Assembly (NCBI RefSeq): GCF_003144115.1
Contig: NW_020312001.1
Location: forward strand, 408,845 to 472,844
Source: Tilletiopsis washingtonensis
Taxonomy: Eukaryota; Basidiomycota; Exobasidiomycetes; Entylomatales
Direction of reading: 5' to 3'
Length of the DNA: 64,000 nt
In this document: one piece after another, positions 1 through 11,024 of the stretch
How positions within the stretch are numbered: the stretch's first letter is position 1
How the letters are laid out: the number at the start of each line of letters is the position of its first letter
Notes under the pieces: generated by a model
Told to the model about the DNA's origin: nothing
The model's input: the letters and a program-made list of their open reading frames with translations, nothing else
Database searches by the model: none
Made by a program: the position numbers and the translations under genes

Positions 1-124
1 AGCTCTGCTCGAAGCGCAGGTCGGGCAGCAGCGCGGGCAGCGAGAGCGGGAGCAGGCCGTCGGCGCGCCCGCTGCTGCTGCCGCTGCTGCTGCCGGCGCT
101 CGAGTCGATGGAGGAGGAGGGCAT
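1..124 (-). CDS. Cut gene, N-terminal 41 residues only
   Basis: An ATG at 124 on the minus strand opens a frame that runs without a stop to the left edge. The visible residues start MPSSSIDSSAG, pass through a Ser/Gly-rich stretch, and end LPALLPDLRFEQS. The LPDLRFEQS ending looks like a conserved fungal start to a domain rather than random GC-rich translation, and it faces the divergent steroid reductase gene at 295 with a 170-bp spacer. I do not recognise the family firmly; a small fungal membrane protein of the DUF1770 type is a weak possibility. No intron is visible in the part seen. Confidence 0.5.
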   Translation of the reverse strand, partial: MPSSSIDSSAGSSSGSSSGRADGLLPLSLPALLPDLRFEQS

Positions 125-294
125 GGCGAGGCGATGCGCGGTGGTGGTGGGAAGTGAGGGTGCAGGGCGGCGGCGCGACTCCGGCCATGCATGGCGCGCG
201 CGCGGGCCACCTGGGGCTGACGTGACGTGAGGCGCGCGCCGCCCCGGTGGAGGGGTCACGGCCGCTCCGCACCTTGCCTCCCACCACCACAGCC

Positions 295-1737
295 ATGGCC
301 TCCGCCTCGCACCTCGCCCTCGGCGGCCTGCCGCAGCCCGGCGCCCTCGGCCTCTCGCTCGCCACATGGCGCGCACAGGCGGCGCCGCAGCTGTACGCGC
401 TCGCCGTGCTCTTCTTCAAGGCCTTTCCCTTCCTCCTGCCGCTGCTGCGCCACATCAACGCGCCGCACGGCCGCTTTGCGCTGCCGCAGAGCCGCCTCAA
501 CCTGCCCGGCAACGCCGCGTGGATCGCCATGGAGCTCTGGAGCCCCGTCGTCTTTGCCGGCGCGCTCCTCTCGCCGCCGCTCATCGCCGGCACGGCCGCG
601 CCGCTGTGGCAGCCGAGCCTGGCGCGCCTGGCGCTCCTGCCGCTGCCGAACCGCATCCTGGCGCTGCTCTACCTGACGCACTAGTGAGTCGAGGCGAGCG
701 TGCAGTGCGGCATAGACGAATGCTACATTGCGCAGTTGCAGCGCATGCTCTTCCGCGATGCGCTGGCACGACATGCTGACACGGCATGGCCCAGCACGCA
801 TCGCGCACTGCTTCAGCCGCTGCGCAGCCCACCGCGCTCGCCGATCCACCGTGAGTGAGGCGATGTGTATGCTCTGCGCTGCGCTGACGCAGATGATGTG
901 CCTCAAGTGAGCGTAGCTCTCTCGGCGACCATGTTCAACACGTGAGCATCCTTCCCGCGCAGGGAATGCCTCTTCGCGCTGACCCCAGAATGCAGCCTCA
1001 ACGGCCTCATCATGGGCTCGTGGATCGGCGGCCGCTCGCCGCCCGTCGAGCTGCCCGGGGTGCGCGCAGGTGAGCGTCGCGACCTTGCGACAGCGCCACT
1101 GCGGTGCTGACAGGTGTGCCAGTCATCCTCTCGCCCGGTCTGCTGCCGCGCTGGGCGCTCGAGAGTCCGCTGTTCTGGCTAGGCGTGGCTGGCTGGGTTG
1201 TCGGCTTTGCGGGCAATGTGTGGCACGACGAGGTGCTGATGAACCTGCGGTGAGCGCCGTGCAGCACGTCCCGCACTTGCAGCTCTGACACCTGTTCCCA
1301 GGCGCAAGCCAAAGGGCCAGCGGGCCGACAAGAAGGAGAAGCCGCGCTACGAGATCCCGCACGGCGGCCTCTACCGGTACATCAGCTACCCCAACTATCT
1401 CTGCGAGTGTGCGTGTGGCTCGCGTGCTGCATGTGTGCGCCGGCAGCGCTGACATCTCCCCGCAGGGTTCGAGTGGTTCTCCTTTGCCGTCGCCGCGCTC
1501 GCCCTCTCGCCCCTCTCGCCCCTCTCGCCGCTGGCGCCCACGCTGCCGGCCATGACGCGCGTGGCGCTGCTGCTCTCGGCGCCGCCGCTCGTCTTTCCCA
1601 TCTGCGAGGTGGTGGCGATGCTGCCGCGCGCCGTCAACGGGCACAAGTGGTACCATTCAAAGTTCGGCGTCGAGGGCGACGGCAAGGACGGCCGATACCC
1701 CAAGGACCGCACGGCCGTCATCCCGGGCCTTCTCTGA
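295..1737 (+). CDS. 3-oxo-5-alpha-steroid 4-dehydrogenase (DET2/SRD5A-like) family protein
   Basis: Seven exons (295-683, 795-850, 908-941, 996-1069, 1123-1249, 1302-1408, 1466-1737) give 352 residues. The family normally reduces the enone double bond of steroids or polyprenols with NADPH in the ER membrane. Supporting motifs are RALLQPLRSPPRSPIH after the first hydrophobic third, FNTLNGLIMGSW, and the C-terminal core GGLYRYISYPNYLCEWFEW, which is the family's signature for NADPH binding. Several hydrophobic segments fit a multi-pass membrane protein. The last exon carries a short Leu-Ser-Pro repeat encoded by a 9-bp tandem repeat near 1499-1531. The natural substrate in a fungus is unknown; DET2/SRD5A1 types are closer than the polyprenol reductase type. 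It ends only 20 bp from the stop of the opposing Nudix gene. Confidence 0.88.
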
Positions 1738-1757
1738 GTGAATGCATTCCTGTCTCC

Positions 1758-3292
1758 TCACAGCTTCGGCGCTATGCTCTCGCCGTCGTCCTCGCCCGTC
1801 CAGCCGAGACTCATGTCCTCGAGGCCCGGCATGCCGCGCCGGATCACGCCAAAGACGCTCACGCCGCCGCCGCCGGGGCGCGGGCTGACGAGCACGCGGT
1901 TGAGGATGCGCGGCGCGCCGTGCTGCGCCTGTGGCGGGCGTGCCGGCAGGCCCGCGGCGAGGCGCTGCTCCGCCGAGCAGTCGACGTCGCCGGGCATGAC
2001 GAGGGGAAAGACGTAGCGCTCCTGCTCGGCGGGATCGGCCGCCGAGGCGTTGGAGGCGTGCGGCAGCGGCATCGTCTTGCCGGCCTTGGGCATGAAGCGC
2101 GGCTCGATGGCCGTCAGCTCTGCTGGCCGGTCCTCGGTGTAAACGGGCGACACGCCGTGTGCCTTCTTGCCCACGCCCGGCGCATCGAGGAAGCGCAGTG
2201 GCCGCAGCGCCTCGACGCCGCCCGCGCCCGGCCGCTCCAGCGCCGCGGCAATGTCGGCGAGAATGTAGAACTGCGGCGGCATGAGGAGGAACTCCTCGCG
2301 CATCGCCGCCGCCAGGATGTCGGCGGGCGTCTCGACCTTGAGATTGAGCGTCTCGGTGCCGTCGGCGCTGAGGCCCAGCCCGCCCTTGGTGGTAGCGGCG
2401 ATGCCCTCGGACGCACCGCTCGCGCTCGCCGTGTCGGGCGTGAGCACGTCGGGCGCGTCGAGCACGGTGAGGAAGAAGTGCGCGTCGAAGCGCTTGGCCG
2501 GACGCACGATGGTGCGCGGCGTGATCCAGCGCGAAAACTCCATCATGGCCGCCAGCGGCAGCGCATCAGCACTGTCGGCGTCGCCGGCGATGCCGAGGTG
2601 CTTGCACACCTGCGCCAGGAAGGGCGCAAAGCGGCTCGCATCGTTGTGCACCTGCGCAGCGGTGTCAGACAGGCACGAGCCGCAAGCAGTCGCTTTTCAC
2701 GAAGAGTGCGCGCGCGCCGCTTCTCTGCACAGCCCACCCTTCAACTGCTCTCCTTACTCACAGCCTCGCGCATCCGTGCCCACTCCTCGACGCTGACACC
2801 GGCCTCTCCCGCGCCCACGGCCCGGCTGCTGAGCCGGCTGCCCGTGCTGCGGCTGGGCACGAGCAGCAGGCCCGTCTCCTCGAACGTCTCGCGCAGCGCC
2901 GCCAGCTGCAGCGCCCGCTTGCCCGCGGCACTCTTGCGCTCGCCGTGCGGCACGTGCAGCGCCGCATAGTCGGCGGCATCGACGGCGCCGCCGGGAAAGA
3001 CGACGGCGGAGCGGAACGACGAGCCGAGGCGGGCGGAGCGCGACACGAGCAGCGTGCGCCACTGCGGCGCGCGCCACTGGTGCGCGGCACACGGCGCCAG
3101 CACGACGAGCGTCGCCGAGGGGATGGGCGCCATGGGCATGCCCGCCTCGCCGTCGTCGCGCGCGGCGGGCGGCATGTTGGAGGTGAGGCGGCGGAGAGGT
3201 GCGGCGGTGAAGGCGAAGCGGGCAGGAGCCACGGCGAGAGGGGTAGAGGCACAGGCGAGAGGATTGCGGAGAGGCAAGACGAGGCGGAGCAT
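1758..3292 (-). CDS. Nudix hydrolase, NUDT19-like acyl-CoA diphosphatase
   Basis: Two exons (2762-3292 and 1758-2651) give 474 residues; the intron has a GTGAGT donor and joins in phase 0 at REA-VHND. The Nudix core is visible as VVFPGG near residue 98 and RETFEETG at 134-141, with a long insert between the glycine and REXXEE parts, as in the NUDT19/RP2 branch that cleaves CoA and acyl-CoA to phosphopantetheine products. A second conserved block follows (residues ~195-230, with SRWITP and RFDAHFFL), also typical of NUDT19. The protein ends PKL, a weak peroxisomal PTS1-type tripeptide, while the first ~40 residues are Leu/Ala/Arg-rich and could target mitochondria. The start at 3292 is the first ATG; Met40 is an alternative. 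Substrate is inferred from family only. Confidence 0.85.
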
Positions 3293-4399
3293 GTGGAGCA
3301 GCGCCAGGGGCCGGCAGGAGCACCCCAGGCGGAAGGAGCGCAGGCGGTGAGGCGGAGGTCAGCAAGCGAGCAGCTCGTCGTCGCTTCCCCGCACCGGCGC
3401 GCCCGGCTCGCCCGATGCCGGCGCGGATCTCGCGTCTCGCGGAGGGTGCGAGCGACTCCCGCGCGCGCCGTGACGCGCGGACCGTAATATGCTACGCGAC
3501 GGTCCACGCCAGAGCAGGCGGCCGCCGCCTCTCTCGCTCTCTCGAGGCCGCGCTCCGCTTGCCTTTGCTCGCGCCTCTGCGACTGACGTTCTTCTTGAGC
3601 TGCACGCGACATGGCCTGTAAGACGCAGTCCTGCCTTTCGCAGTCGTACGTCTGTGCGATGGCGCCGTGGTAGATGCGTGGCTCGCTGCCCGCCTTTGGT
3701 CTGCCCCCGACACCACCTGCTGAGTGGCACTTTGCAGATGTGCAGTGCACGTGAGGGAGCTCAGCTCTCACTTCATCGGCTTGGTGATGTCGGTCTGTGC
3801 GCAGCATCGAACGCGAGACGCACCTGCGTTGCCGCGCTGACGCCGAGAGGGGAGGACAGGAACGTGCGCACGCGGCGCAACGCTGCATCTCGCGTCTGTC
3901 CCCCTGACAAAGCTCACATCGCACGTTCAGGCACTGCTGAGCGCCCGGCGAACTCGAGAGCGTTCGCTGTCCGAGCACGGCTGCAGCGGCACATCGGGCC
4001 AGCGACGTGCCGGCGGCAACGAGAGCGTGCCGTGCTCCCAGCTGTAGCTCCGCTCGCCGTCCTCGAGAAGAAGGATGGCGCGTCGCGGCTCGGCGTCCGC
4101 GCCGGCCGTGCTCTTCTGCGCGCTGCGCTTAGCGTGGCGAGAGCGTGCGCCGGGCAAAGGCGGCTGCGCTCTTAGCGCCGCTGCTCAGCACGCAGGGCCG
4201 CCTCGCTGCTGCCTCTTCAAGTTCGGCTGCTCGGGCAAGGGAAAGAGAGGTGCTGCACTTTCGCTTGGTGCCAGGGTGCTCGGGGTGGAAGTCCGAGGTG
4301 CAGCCGAGCTGCTCTTGGCCCCTGAGCTTCGCCGCCGCGTCACGGTACAAAAGCAGCCGCTCTTCCGGCTCCACCGCACCTCATCAACCCATCGCAAGC
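3293..4399. other. Divergent intergenic region, Nudix / RNase T2
   Basis: About 1.1 kb between two divergent start codons. The open frames in it overlap one another in several phases and show no conserved motif. I see no RNA gene or repeat. It presumably holds both promoters. Confidence 0.6.
4346..4353 (+). promoter_or_regulatory. TATA-like element upstream of RNase T2
   Basis: The string TACAAAAG lies about 50 bp before the ATG at 4400, in otherwise very GC-rich DNA. It is the only AT-rich hexamer in the proximal promoter and could act as a weak TATA element for a regulated secreted enzyme. This is a guess from sequence alone. Confidence 0.25.
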
Positions 4400-5418
4400 A
4401 TGTTCCGTCTCCTCGCCCTCGCCGCCCTCGTGCCCGCCGCGCTGGCGTCGCTGGCGCTGCCGCGCTCCGACCTGCAGGGCGCGGCGCAGTGCGCCAAGGC
4501 GCTCTCGCAGCGCAGCTGCGCCTCGCGCTACCCCATCGACGCCGACAGCAAGGCGACGTGCTGCTACAACGGCGCGCTGCACGCGGGCGAGAAGGAGTCG
4601 GGCCTGCTTCTCCAGACGCAGGTGCGCAGATGGCGTGCACGCGGGTGGCAGCGTCGGTGCTGACCCGTCTGTGCGCAGTTCTGGAACGCCCAGCCCTCGT
4701 TCGGCCCGGCCAACTCGTGGACGGTGCACGGCCTGTGGCCCGACTACTGCGACGGCAGCTACCCGCAGTTCTGCTCGGCGAGCAGCGGCATTCCCGAGTA
4801 CTCGGGTCCCGAGGTGCGTCGCTCTGTTGCCGCTACCGCCTCCCACCCGCCCACGCTCGCCCCTGCAGATCCGCGCCATCCTTGCCAAGTACAGCCCGGC
4901 GACGCTGGCCTACATGGATCTCTACTGGCTCAGCAACGACGGCGACAACGCCGGCTTCTGGGACCACGAGTACAACAAGCACGCCACGTGCTTCTCTGCG
5001 CTGCGCGCCCAGTGCCAGCGCCCGCACGCCGACGGCCGCTCGCCCGAGGAGGCGGCGCTCGTCGGCTTCTTTGAGGAGACGGTGGAGCGCTTCCGCGCGC
5101 TGCCGACGTTCCGCTGGCTCAAGCAGGCCGGCATCGAGCCGAGCACGACGCGCACCTACGCCACCGCCGACCTCGAGCAGGCCCTGGCGCGCCGCTTCGG
5201 CTACGCGCCGCACCTCGGCTGCACCAAGAGCGGCGAGCTCAACGAGGTCTGGTACTACTACCACACCTACGGCCCCGTCGTCGGCGGCCGCTACATCCCC
5301 ACGGCGTCGACGTTCAACTCGACGTGCCCCAAGACGGGCGTCAAGTGGCGTGAGTGGCGCTGCTCCTGCGCTGCTTGACTCGCCATGCTGACTGCTTCGC
5401 CCGGCAGTGCCCAAGTAG
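4400..5418 (+). CDS. Secreted ribonuclease T2
   Basis: Four exons (4400-4621, 4679-4813, 4869-5349, 5408-5418) give 282 residues. T2 RNases cut single-stranded RNA through a 2',3'-cyclic phosphate and act outside the cell or in vacuoles. The N-terminus (MFRLLALAALVPAALASLA) is a clear signal peptide. Both catalytic blocks are present: CAS1 as WTVHGLWPDYC with His91, and CAS2 as DHEYNKHATC with His152, Glu153 and His157. CAS2 is usually followed by Gly (KHGTC); here it is Ala. Many cysteines fit the disulfide pattern of fungal T2 enzymes. The last exon is only 11 nt and encodes the final residues LPK and the stop. The stop lies 72 bp from that of SRP68 on the other strand. Confidence 0.93.
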
Positions 5419-5490
5419 ACGCGTCCGCTCCTGTCACCCGCGTAGAAATGCATTTCTTGACTGCTGTGCGGCCGAGATGCTTCGTCTGCC

Positions 5491-8293
5491 TCAGCGTCCG
5501 CCGAACCAGCCGCCGAGCCAGCCCTTCTTGGGCGTCTGCGCCGCACGCTGCTCCTCTTCCTCCTCGTCCGTCACGTTTCCCGGGTCGTACGGCTCGCCGC
5601 CGCCCGTGACCTGCTCGACGGCGGCCGACGCTGCCTGCGCCGCGGCCTGCAGCGGCGGCTGCACGGCCTGTGCGGCGGCGGCGAGCGGCGGCTGCACAGT
5701 CTCGACGACGGCCTCGGGGATGGACTTGGCGGCTGGTGCTGCCGCCTTTGGTGCTGCTTCCTTCGCGGCCGGCGCTGGCTTGGCTGCTGCTGCAGGAGTC
5801 GCCGGCGCCTGAGGCTTGGCCGCCGTCAGCGCAGCCTTCTTGGCCACAGCAGCTGCCTTGCTCGGCTGCGCCTGCTGCTTCTCGGCCACCGCCGCGCGCA
5901 GCTCCTGCTGCAGCTCGGCCTCGCGGCTGTCGCTGAGGTGTGCCGCGTGCGCCAGGTCGTCGGCGTCGAAGGTGACGTGCTTAGTGGCGAGGTCGCGCAC
6001 CGCCTGGCCAGCCTTGGTGTCGCGCTGCGCCGTGCCACGCTGCACGCCCTTGCTGCTGGAGGCACCAGCAGCGCGCGAGCGCGATGCGGCGCTGTTGATG
6101 AGGTTCGCCGAGCTTGATGCCTCGCGGCCCAGGCCGTGCTGCGAGAAGTACAGCTCGCGCTGCGCATCCTTCTGCGCCGCCTCGACGAACTGCTCGGTCT
6201 GCGCGAACGTCGACTCGAGCATGCGCGGCGGCGCATCGGCGTCCTCCTCGCCTGCGTCGTCGACGAGCTCGGCCGCCTGTCGTGCCTGGCGGACAAAGAG
6301 CTGTGCGCGTGCAAGCAGCAGCAGCGCGTGGTCCTGCGCGCCGCCCAGGTCGTAGGCGCGCGCGAGGATGCGCAGCACCTCTGCCTTGTACCACGCCGCC
6401 TTGGCGTCGATGAGCGAGCTGACGTCCGGCTGTGCCTCGACGAGACCCAGCGCGGCCATGGCGCTCAGACTGGCCTCGGCGCCGTCGAGCAGCTTGGCGA
6501 CACCCGGCACGGCACGTGCGGCGCGGCGCCGCTGCTTTTCCGCCTCGACGCTGCGCGCGCGCTGCTCCTTCGACGCTGCTCGCTGCGCACGAGCCTTGCG
6601 CGCACCGCTGCGCGCCGGCTTGCGCTTGTACGCACGCGGCGCCGTGCGCGGACGCTTGGCACGCGCCCCGGGACCGTTCTTGCGCTTGGGCTTGGGCGCA
6701 CGCAGACGCTTGGGCTCCACGCCCTCCTTGCGCTTGCGCGGCTCGCTCTGGCTGCCAGACGCCAGGCGCCGCTCGAGTGCGTCGCGAGCGCGCTGCTCGC
6801 GGCGTGCAGCCTTGTGGTTCACCTCCTCGACGAGGTGTGCGTTGCGCCGCACGCGCAGAGACAGCAGGCGGTACTGCAGGTACTCGTGCGCACGCTGCAG
6901 GTCCTTGCCAGCGGCTTCGTACCGCGTGCTGTGGCTCTTGGCCAGCGCCGCGGCGTTGTCCTCGACGAGACGGCGCGCAAGCTCCTCGGCATCAGAGAGC
7001 GCACCCAGTGCGCGGTCGTACGGGTCAAGCTGCGTGCGACCGCCGGTGGCGCTGATGCCCACTGCAGCGGCACCGTCCGTGCCAGGCGCTCCTCCGGCAG
7101 AGGCGCGCTTCTTGGCGGTGCGCTGCGCCGAGGTGAGGCGCTGGCGCTTGTGGCCCTTGGCCGGTGCGTCCGCCGTCTTGCGCTGGGCATCCTCGTCATG
7201 CGCATCGACGGCCTTACCGAGCGCCTGCTCTGCGGCGTGCACGCGCGCCAGTGCATCGACGAGCTCGGCGTTGCGCACCGGGATGACCTCCTCGCGCCAG
7301 GTGATCGTGACGGACGCGCGCACCTTGCGCTCGCCGCGCAACGCCTCGAGCTCCTGGATCAGCGCTGCGAAGCCCGGCACCTCGGCCTCGCACACGTCGG
7401 CCGGCGCCGCGGCACTGACGATCTCGTCGGGGCTGCCGTCGCCCAGCTCGAGCTGGTAGGCGCTGAAGCGCAGCTGTGCGTCGCTCTGGTCGACCCAACT
7501 GTTGGCGAGGGCAGCCTGCTTAGACTCGGCGGCAGCATCGGCGAGCGCCGTGAAGAGCAGGCGGGCGACGGAGAGCTTGCGCAGTGCCGCCGGGTGGTCC
7601 TCCTTGTCAAACGCCACGCCGCCGCGTAGCGCCACGGCGTATGCAGCAATCTGGCCGCGGGCGCGCGCATCGAGGCGCGGCTTGAGCGCACCGGCGAGTG
7701 CCTCGAGCTGTGCAGCCCAGTAGAGCGAGCGGCGGGCGTGCGACGAGGCCTGGCGCGGGCTGGGCGTGTCCGAGGTGCGCTTGTCCTGCGCAAAGGCCCA
7801 GGCGCGCTCGGCCTCGAAGAGGAGCAGCTGCAGGGCGCTGTGGGGCCGTGAGTGTCAGTCGACGTAATGGATTGCAGCAGCACCGGCACACCGTGCGTGC
7901 CACATGTGCCCATCCAGCCACCGCCACGCACCGGTTGTCGCGCACGTCTGCGGCGCGGATCGTCTTGCGCGTGAAGACGTTGCCGTGGCCCTTGTCGGCG
8001 CTGCTCTGCGCCGCGGGCGTCTGGCGCTTCTTGCCGCGGCGCGCCTTGGCCGCCTTGCTCTTGGCTGCCGCGCCCTTGCCCGCCGCCACAGCGGGCGTGT
8101 GCTGTGCGTCGGCGTGGGTGAGGCGCAGGCCGGCGCGCAGGCGGTGCACCTTTGCCGAGCAGTAGGCGCGGTAGCGCGCGTGGTCGTGGACGCGCAGGCC
8201 GTGCTCGATGCGTGCCTCGTTGAGCAGCGCGAGCAGCGGCAGCTCGAGCGGCGTGCGCGGCGCATCGGCCGGCACGGCGAGGTCGAGATCCAT
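5491..8293 (-). CDS. SRP68: Signal recognition particle subunit SRP68
   Basis: Two exons (7932-8293, 5491-7837) give 902 residues. SRP68 binds the S-domain of SRP RNA with SRP72 and helps target ribosomes to the ER. The N-terminal block around LLNEARIEHGLRVHDHARYR is the family's characteristic RNA-binding start, and the helical middle (including FEAERAWAFAQ, near residue 125, and the Tyr-rich helix ahead of LLSLRVRRN) fits the TPR-like fold. The C-terminus ends WLGGWFGGR, like the short aromatic tail of other SRP68 proteins. Two oddities: a Lys/Arg-rich stretch of ~70 residues around 490-570, and a ~150-residue Ala/Pro/Lys-rich tail before the end, making it much longer than the ~600 residues of animal SRP68. 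Confidence 0.87.
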
Positions 8294-8542
8294 GGTGTGC
8301 GGTGGGTGTGTGGTGGAGGGGAAGCGGGCGCTGGCGGTGCGGGGCCGTGCCAGCAGTCGAGTGGCCGCCGTCGCCGCCATCCCGCGGAGGTGGCCTGCGT
8401 CACGTGCGGCGATTTTGTGGCGCACGACACGGACGAGCTTCCTGCAGCGCCCTGGACCCGTGCTGCAGCCACGTTCCTCTCTCTCACCCCACCCTCATCC
8501 TCCATCTCCCAACCTCGCACCACCACACACACAGCCGCAGCC

Positions 8543-9417
8543 ATGGGCAACGGAAACAAGGCCAACATGAAGCGCGAGCGCAACGCCAAGAACGCCGCCG
8601 CCAGCGAGCCCAAGAGCCAGCTCAAGGCGAACCGTGCGTGGTGCGGGCGGGCATTGTGTGCGAGGGCCATGCTGATACGCAGCACTCCCGTGCAGAGGCC
8701 GCGCTCAGCGTCAAGTGCGCCGTGTGCATGCAGACGTTCATGTCGGTCAGTGCTGCGTCAGCTGGCAGCGCTTGCCGGCCCTCTGCTGACATGCATCCCA
8801 CAGACGGTCCGCACCGCCGCAGTGAGTTGCGCGTAGAGCTGCGAGAGGGTCGTGTGGGCCGAGCAGGCAGAGCGGCAGGCATGCACGTCCGGACGCACGA
8901 GCGTGATGCCGAGTGGCCTGAGAGGAATCGTCCAGTGGTCAGCGCGGATGACCTCCGCATGGACGAGCGCCGCGCGTCTGCCTCTCGGCGTGTGCAGGCG
9001 GCTCTTCATCGTGCGCTCGGGCGCAGTCTGGCTGGCCCAACTACCAGCAGACGCTGGCTGGACCGCTGCCCGCCCTTGCGGCGTCAAGCCACGCTCAGGC
9101 GCGTCCAGAGCCGGCTGTGATCTGCATGGCGCTTGTGCCGGCGTGCTGGCGCCGGCTTCTGCCGTGACAGGGAGCGGTGCAGATCGACGCCGAAGAATCG
9201 ACAGCGCATGTCGGCATGCGCAGTGTCGTGCTCCTATCTGCTTGTGGAGCGCACTCGTGCTGACCCCTTTCTTCGCGCTCGCAGTTGCAGGAGCACATCG
9301 ACGCCAAGGTGTGTGCTTGCCCTTGTCTTGCCTCATCTACCCATGCTGATTCCCTTCGCTCTGCAGCACCCCAAGAAGGACGTGGCGACGTGCTTCCCCG
9401 GCTTCACCGGCCCATGA
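8543..9417 (+). CDS. Small 4F5/At2g23090-type zinc-finger protein
   Basis: Five exons (8543-8633, 8696-8745, 8804-8821, 9285-9308, 9367-9417) give 77 residues. The first 30 residues (MGNGNKANMKRERNAK...) are the basic 4F5/SERF-like start; the rest is a C2H2-like finger with Cys38, Cys41, His57 and His62, followed by ATCFPGF, as in small eukaryotic proteins of the At2g23090 family, whose role is poorly known. Every join keeps phase and restores a conserved residue, which supports the very short exons (18 and 24 nt). Intron 3 is 463 nt, far longer than its neighbours. The ATG is preceded by a CACCACACACACAGCCGCAGCC leader and shares a 249-bp spacer with SRP68. Confidence 0.88.
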
Positions 9418-9607
9418 AGCAGTGTGCAGGCCGCCTGCGCCCGTTTCCTCCTCGTCACTCGAATGCCCCTTCCCTTGTACTATGGCTCTTTCTGGCACTC
9501 CCTTCACCCTTAGACATGCACGGCTTCTCTGTCGCGCCTTCTCATGCATCACGTTTCTTGAAGACCAGATGACATTGGAGACCCCACGACCGACGTGCGC
9601 AGCAGCA

Positions 9608-11024
9608 TCACTCGCTGTCCTCTGCGTCGTCCATGCGCGCACGCTCCGCCTCCCAGAGCTTGTAGAGGTTGTGTCGCCGTGCCTGCAGCGCCTCTGGCCG
9701 GCTGGCCTCGGCAAAGAGGCGGCGGAAGAGCGCCAGGCGCAGCTGGGCGCGCCGGCCGCTCTTGCGCGCCGCGTCGTCGTACTCCTCGTCGCCCAGCTCG
9801 GCCGCGGGCGGCGCCGCAGCAGTGGCCAGCAGACGCGGGAAGGAGAGCTCGGCGGCCGCGTCGGCCTCGTCCTCGTCCTCGGCCGGCGGATCGACGAGCA
9901 GGTCGCGCAGCAGCGGGTGCAGCACGTTGTCCATGATGCGCGTGTACATCGGGCCCGAGTGCGCCGAGGCGACAGTCACGACCCACGGCTGCAGCAGGTC
10001 GAGCAGGGGCGTCGGCGCCGTCTGTGCAGCAGTGTCAGCGCCATGTGCAAGTGCGGGCGCACACGGCAGGCTCACCTCGCCGCCTGCCTCCTGCGACACG
10101 ATGGCCTTCTCCAGCTCCTCCAGGTACACGTCGGCCAGATGGTACGTGATGCTGTCTGGCACCTTGACGTCATTTGGGCTGGAGTAGCACCGTCAGCGGT
10201 CGGCGCCAATATCTGTCGCACGACGCAACTCACCACATCGGGCCGCCCTGCTTGCGCATGATGCGCGCCAGCTCCGCCACCGCTGCGGCATCCCACTGCT
10301 CGCGCGCCACGAGCCGGAAGCCGGCATTGGCGAAGCGGCGCACGAGCAGGTAGAACTTGTCCATGCGCCACTTGTCCAGGCCGCTCCACTCGCGCACAAT
10401 GGCGTCCCAGAAGCCCTCGAGGAAGCCCAGCGCCGCCTGGCACGCCGGCGCGGCGGAGGTGGATGAGGAGGGGGCAGCGGCCCGCGGCACGAGCAGCACT
10501 AGGTCGGCCAGCTCCTGCGCCAAAGCCTGCTGCACGAGCGGCTTGTCCGACATCCAGAAGCCTGCTGTGCGTGTCAGCTTGGACTCGGAGCAGGACAGCA
10601 CAGCGACGCGGCAGCAGCAGACGTTTCGGCCAAGCAGATTTCTGCTTCATCATGACTGCGCAACCGCCCAGCATCGCCCCGCTGCGCTCGTTCCGCCATG
10701 CTCTCCCATGTCATTGGCGCCGCTGCTCACAGTAGAAGATGCCCTTCCAGAGCTTGGCCATGTCCTCGCGGCTGATGGGCTCGGCCGCAGCGCGCTGGCT
10801 GAGGAATGCGGCAAGCGAGCGCACGGCGCCGTCGCGCAGCTTCTTCTCTGTGGCAGGAGGGCGCATGAGCGGGAGCAGCGACTGCAGCATCGGCGCTGCG
10901 ACGCACCGGGCGAGGCGAGGAAGCGGCCCATGGGCAGCTCGGCGGGCGCGTCGGGCGCGGCACGTGGCGCCCGGCGCTGCTTCTTGGCAGGCCGTGCCGC
11001 GGCGGATGATGATGCAGAGGACAT
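9608..11024 (-). CDS. RRP1: Ribosomal RNA processing protein 1 (Rrp1/Nop52)
   Basis: Five exons (10907-11024, 10731-10847, 10561? see below, 10076-10178, 9608-10021) give 359 residues; exon 3 is 10234-10561. Nop52 family proteins act in the nucleolus in 27S pre-rRNA processing for the 60S subunit. The N-terminal core is clear: RDGAVRSLAAFLS, then [20 protein letters not shown], then GLDKWRMDKFYLLVRR, and later VPDSITYHLADVYLEEL, all in the family's order. The C-terminal part is acidic and basic low-complexity as expected, and shorter than in animals. The start is the first ATG, giving a short basic leader (KKQRR). It faces SDO1 across 263 bp. Confidence 0.9.

Noticed and set aside
1407-2969. 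520-residue plus-strand frame
   Set aside because: It lies antisense to the Nudix gene and across the end of the reductase gene, with Arg/Ala/His-rich composition and no motif.
6136-7629. 497-residue plus-strand frame opposite SRP68
   Set aside because: Antisense shadow of SRP68; no conserved features.
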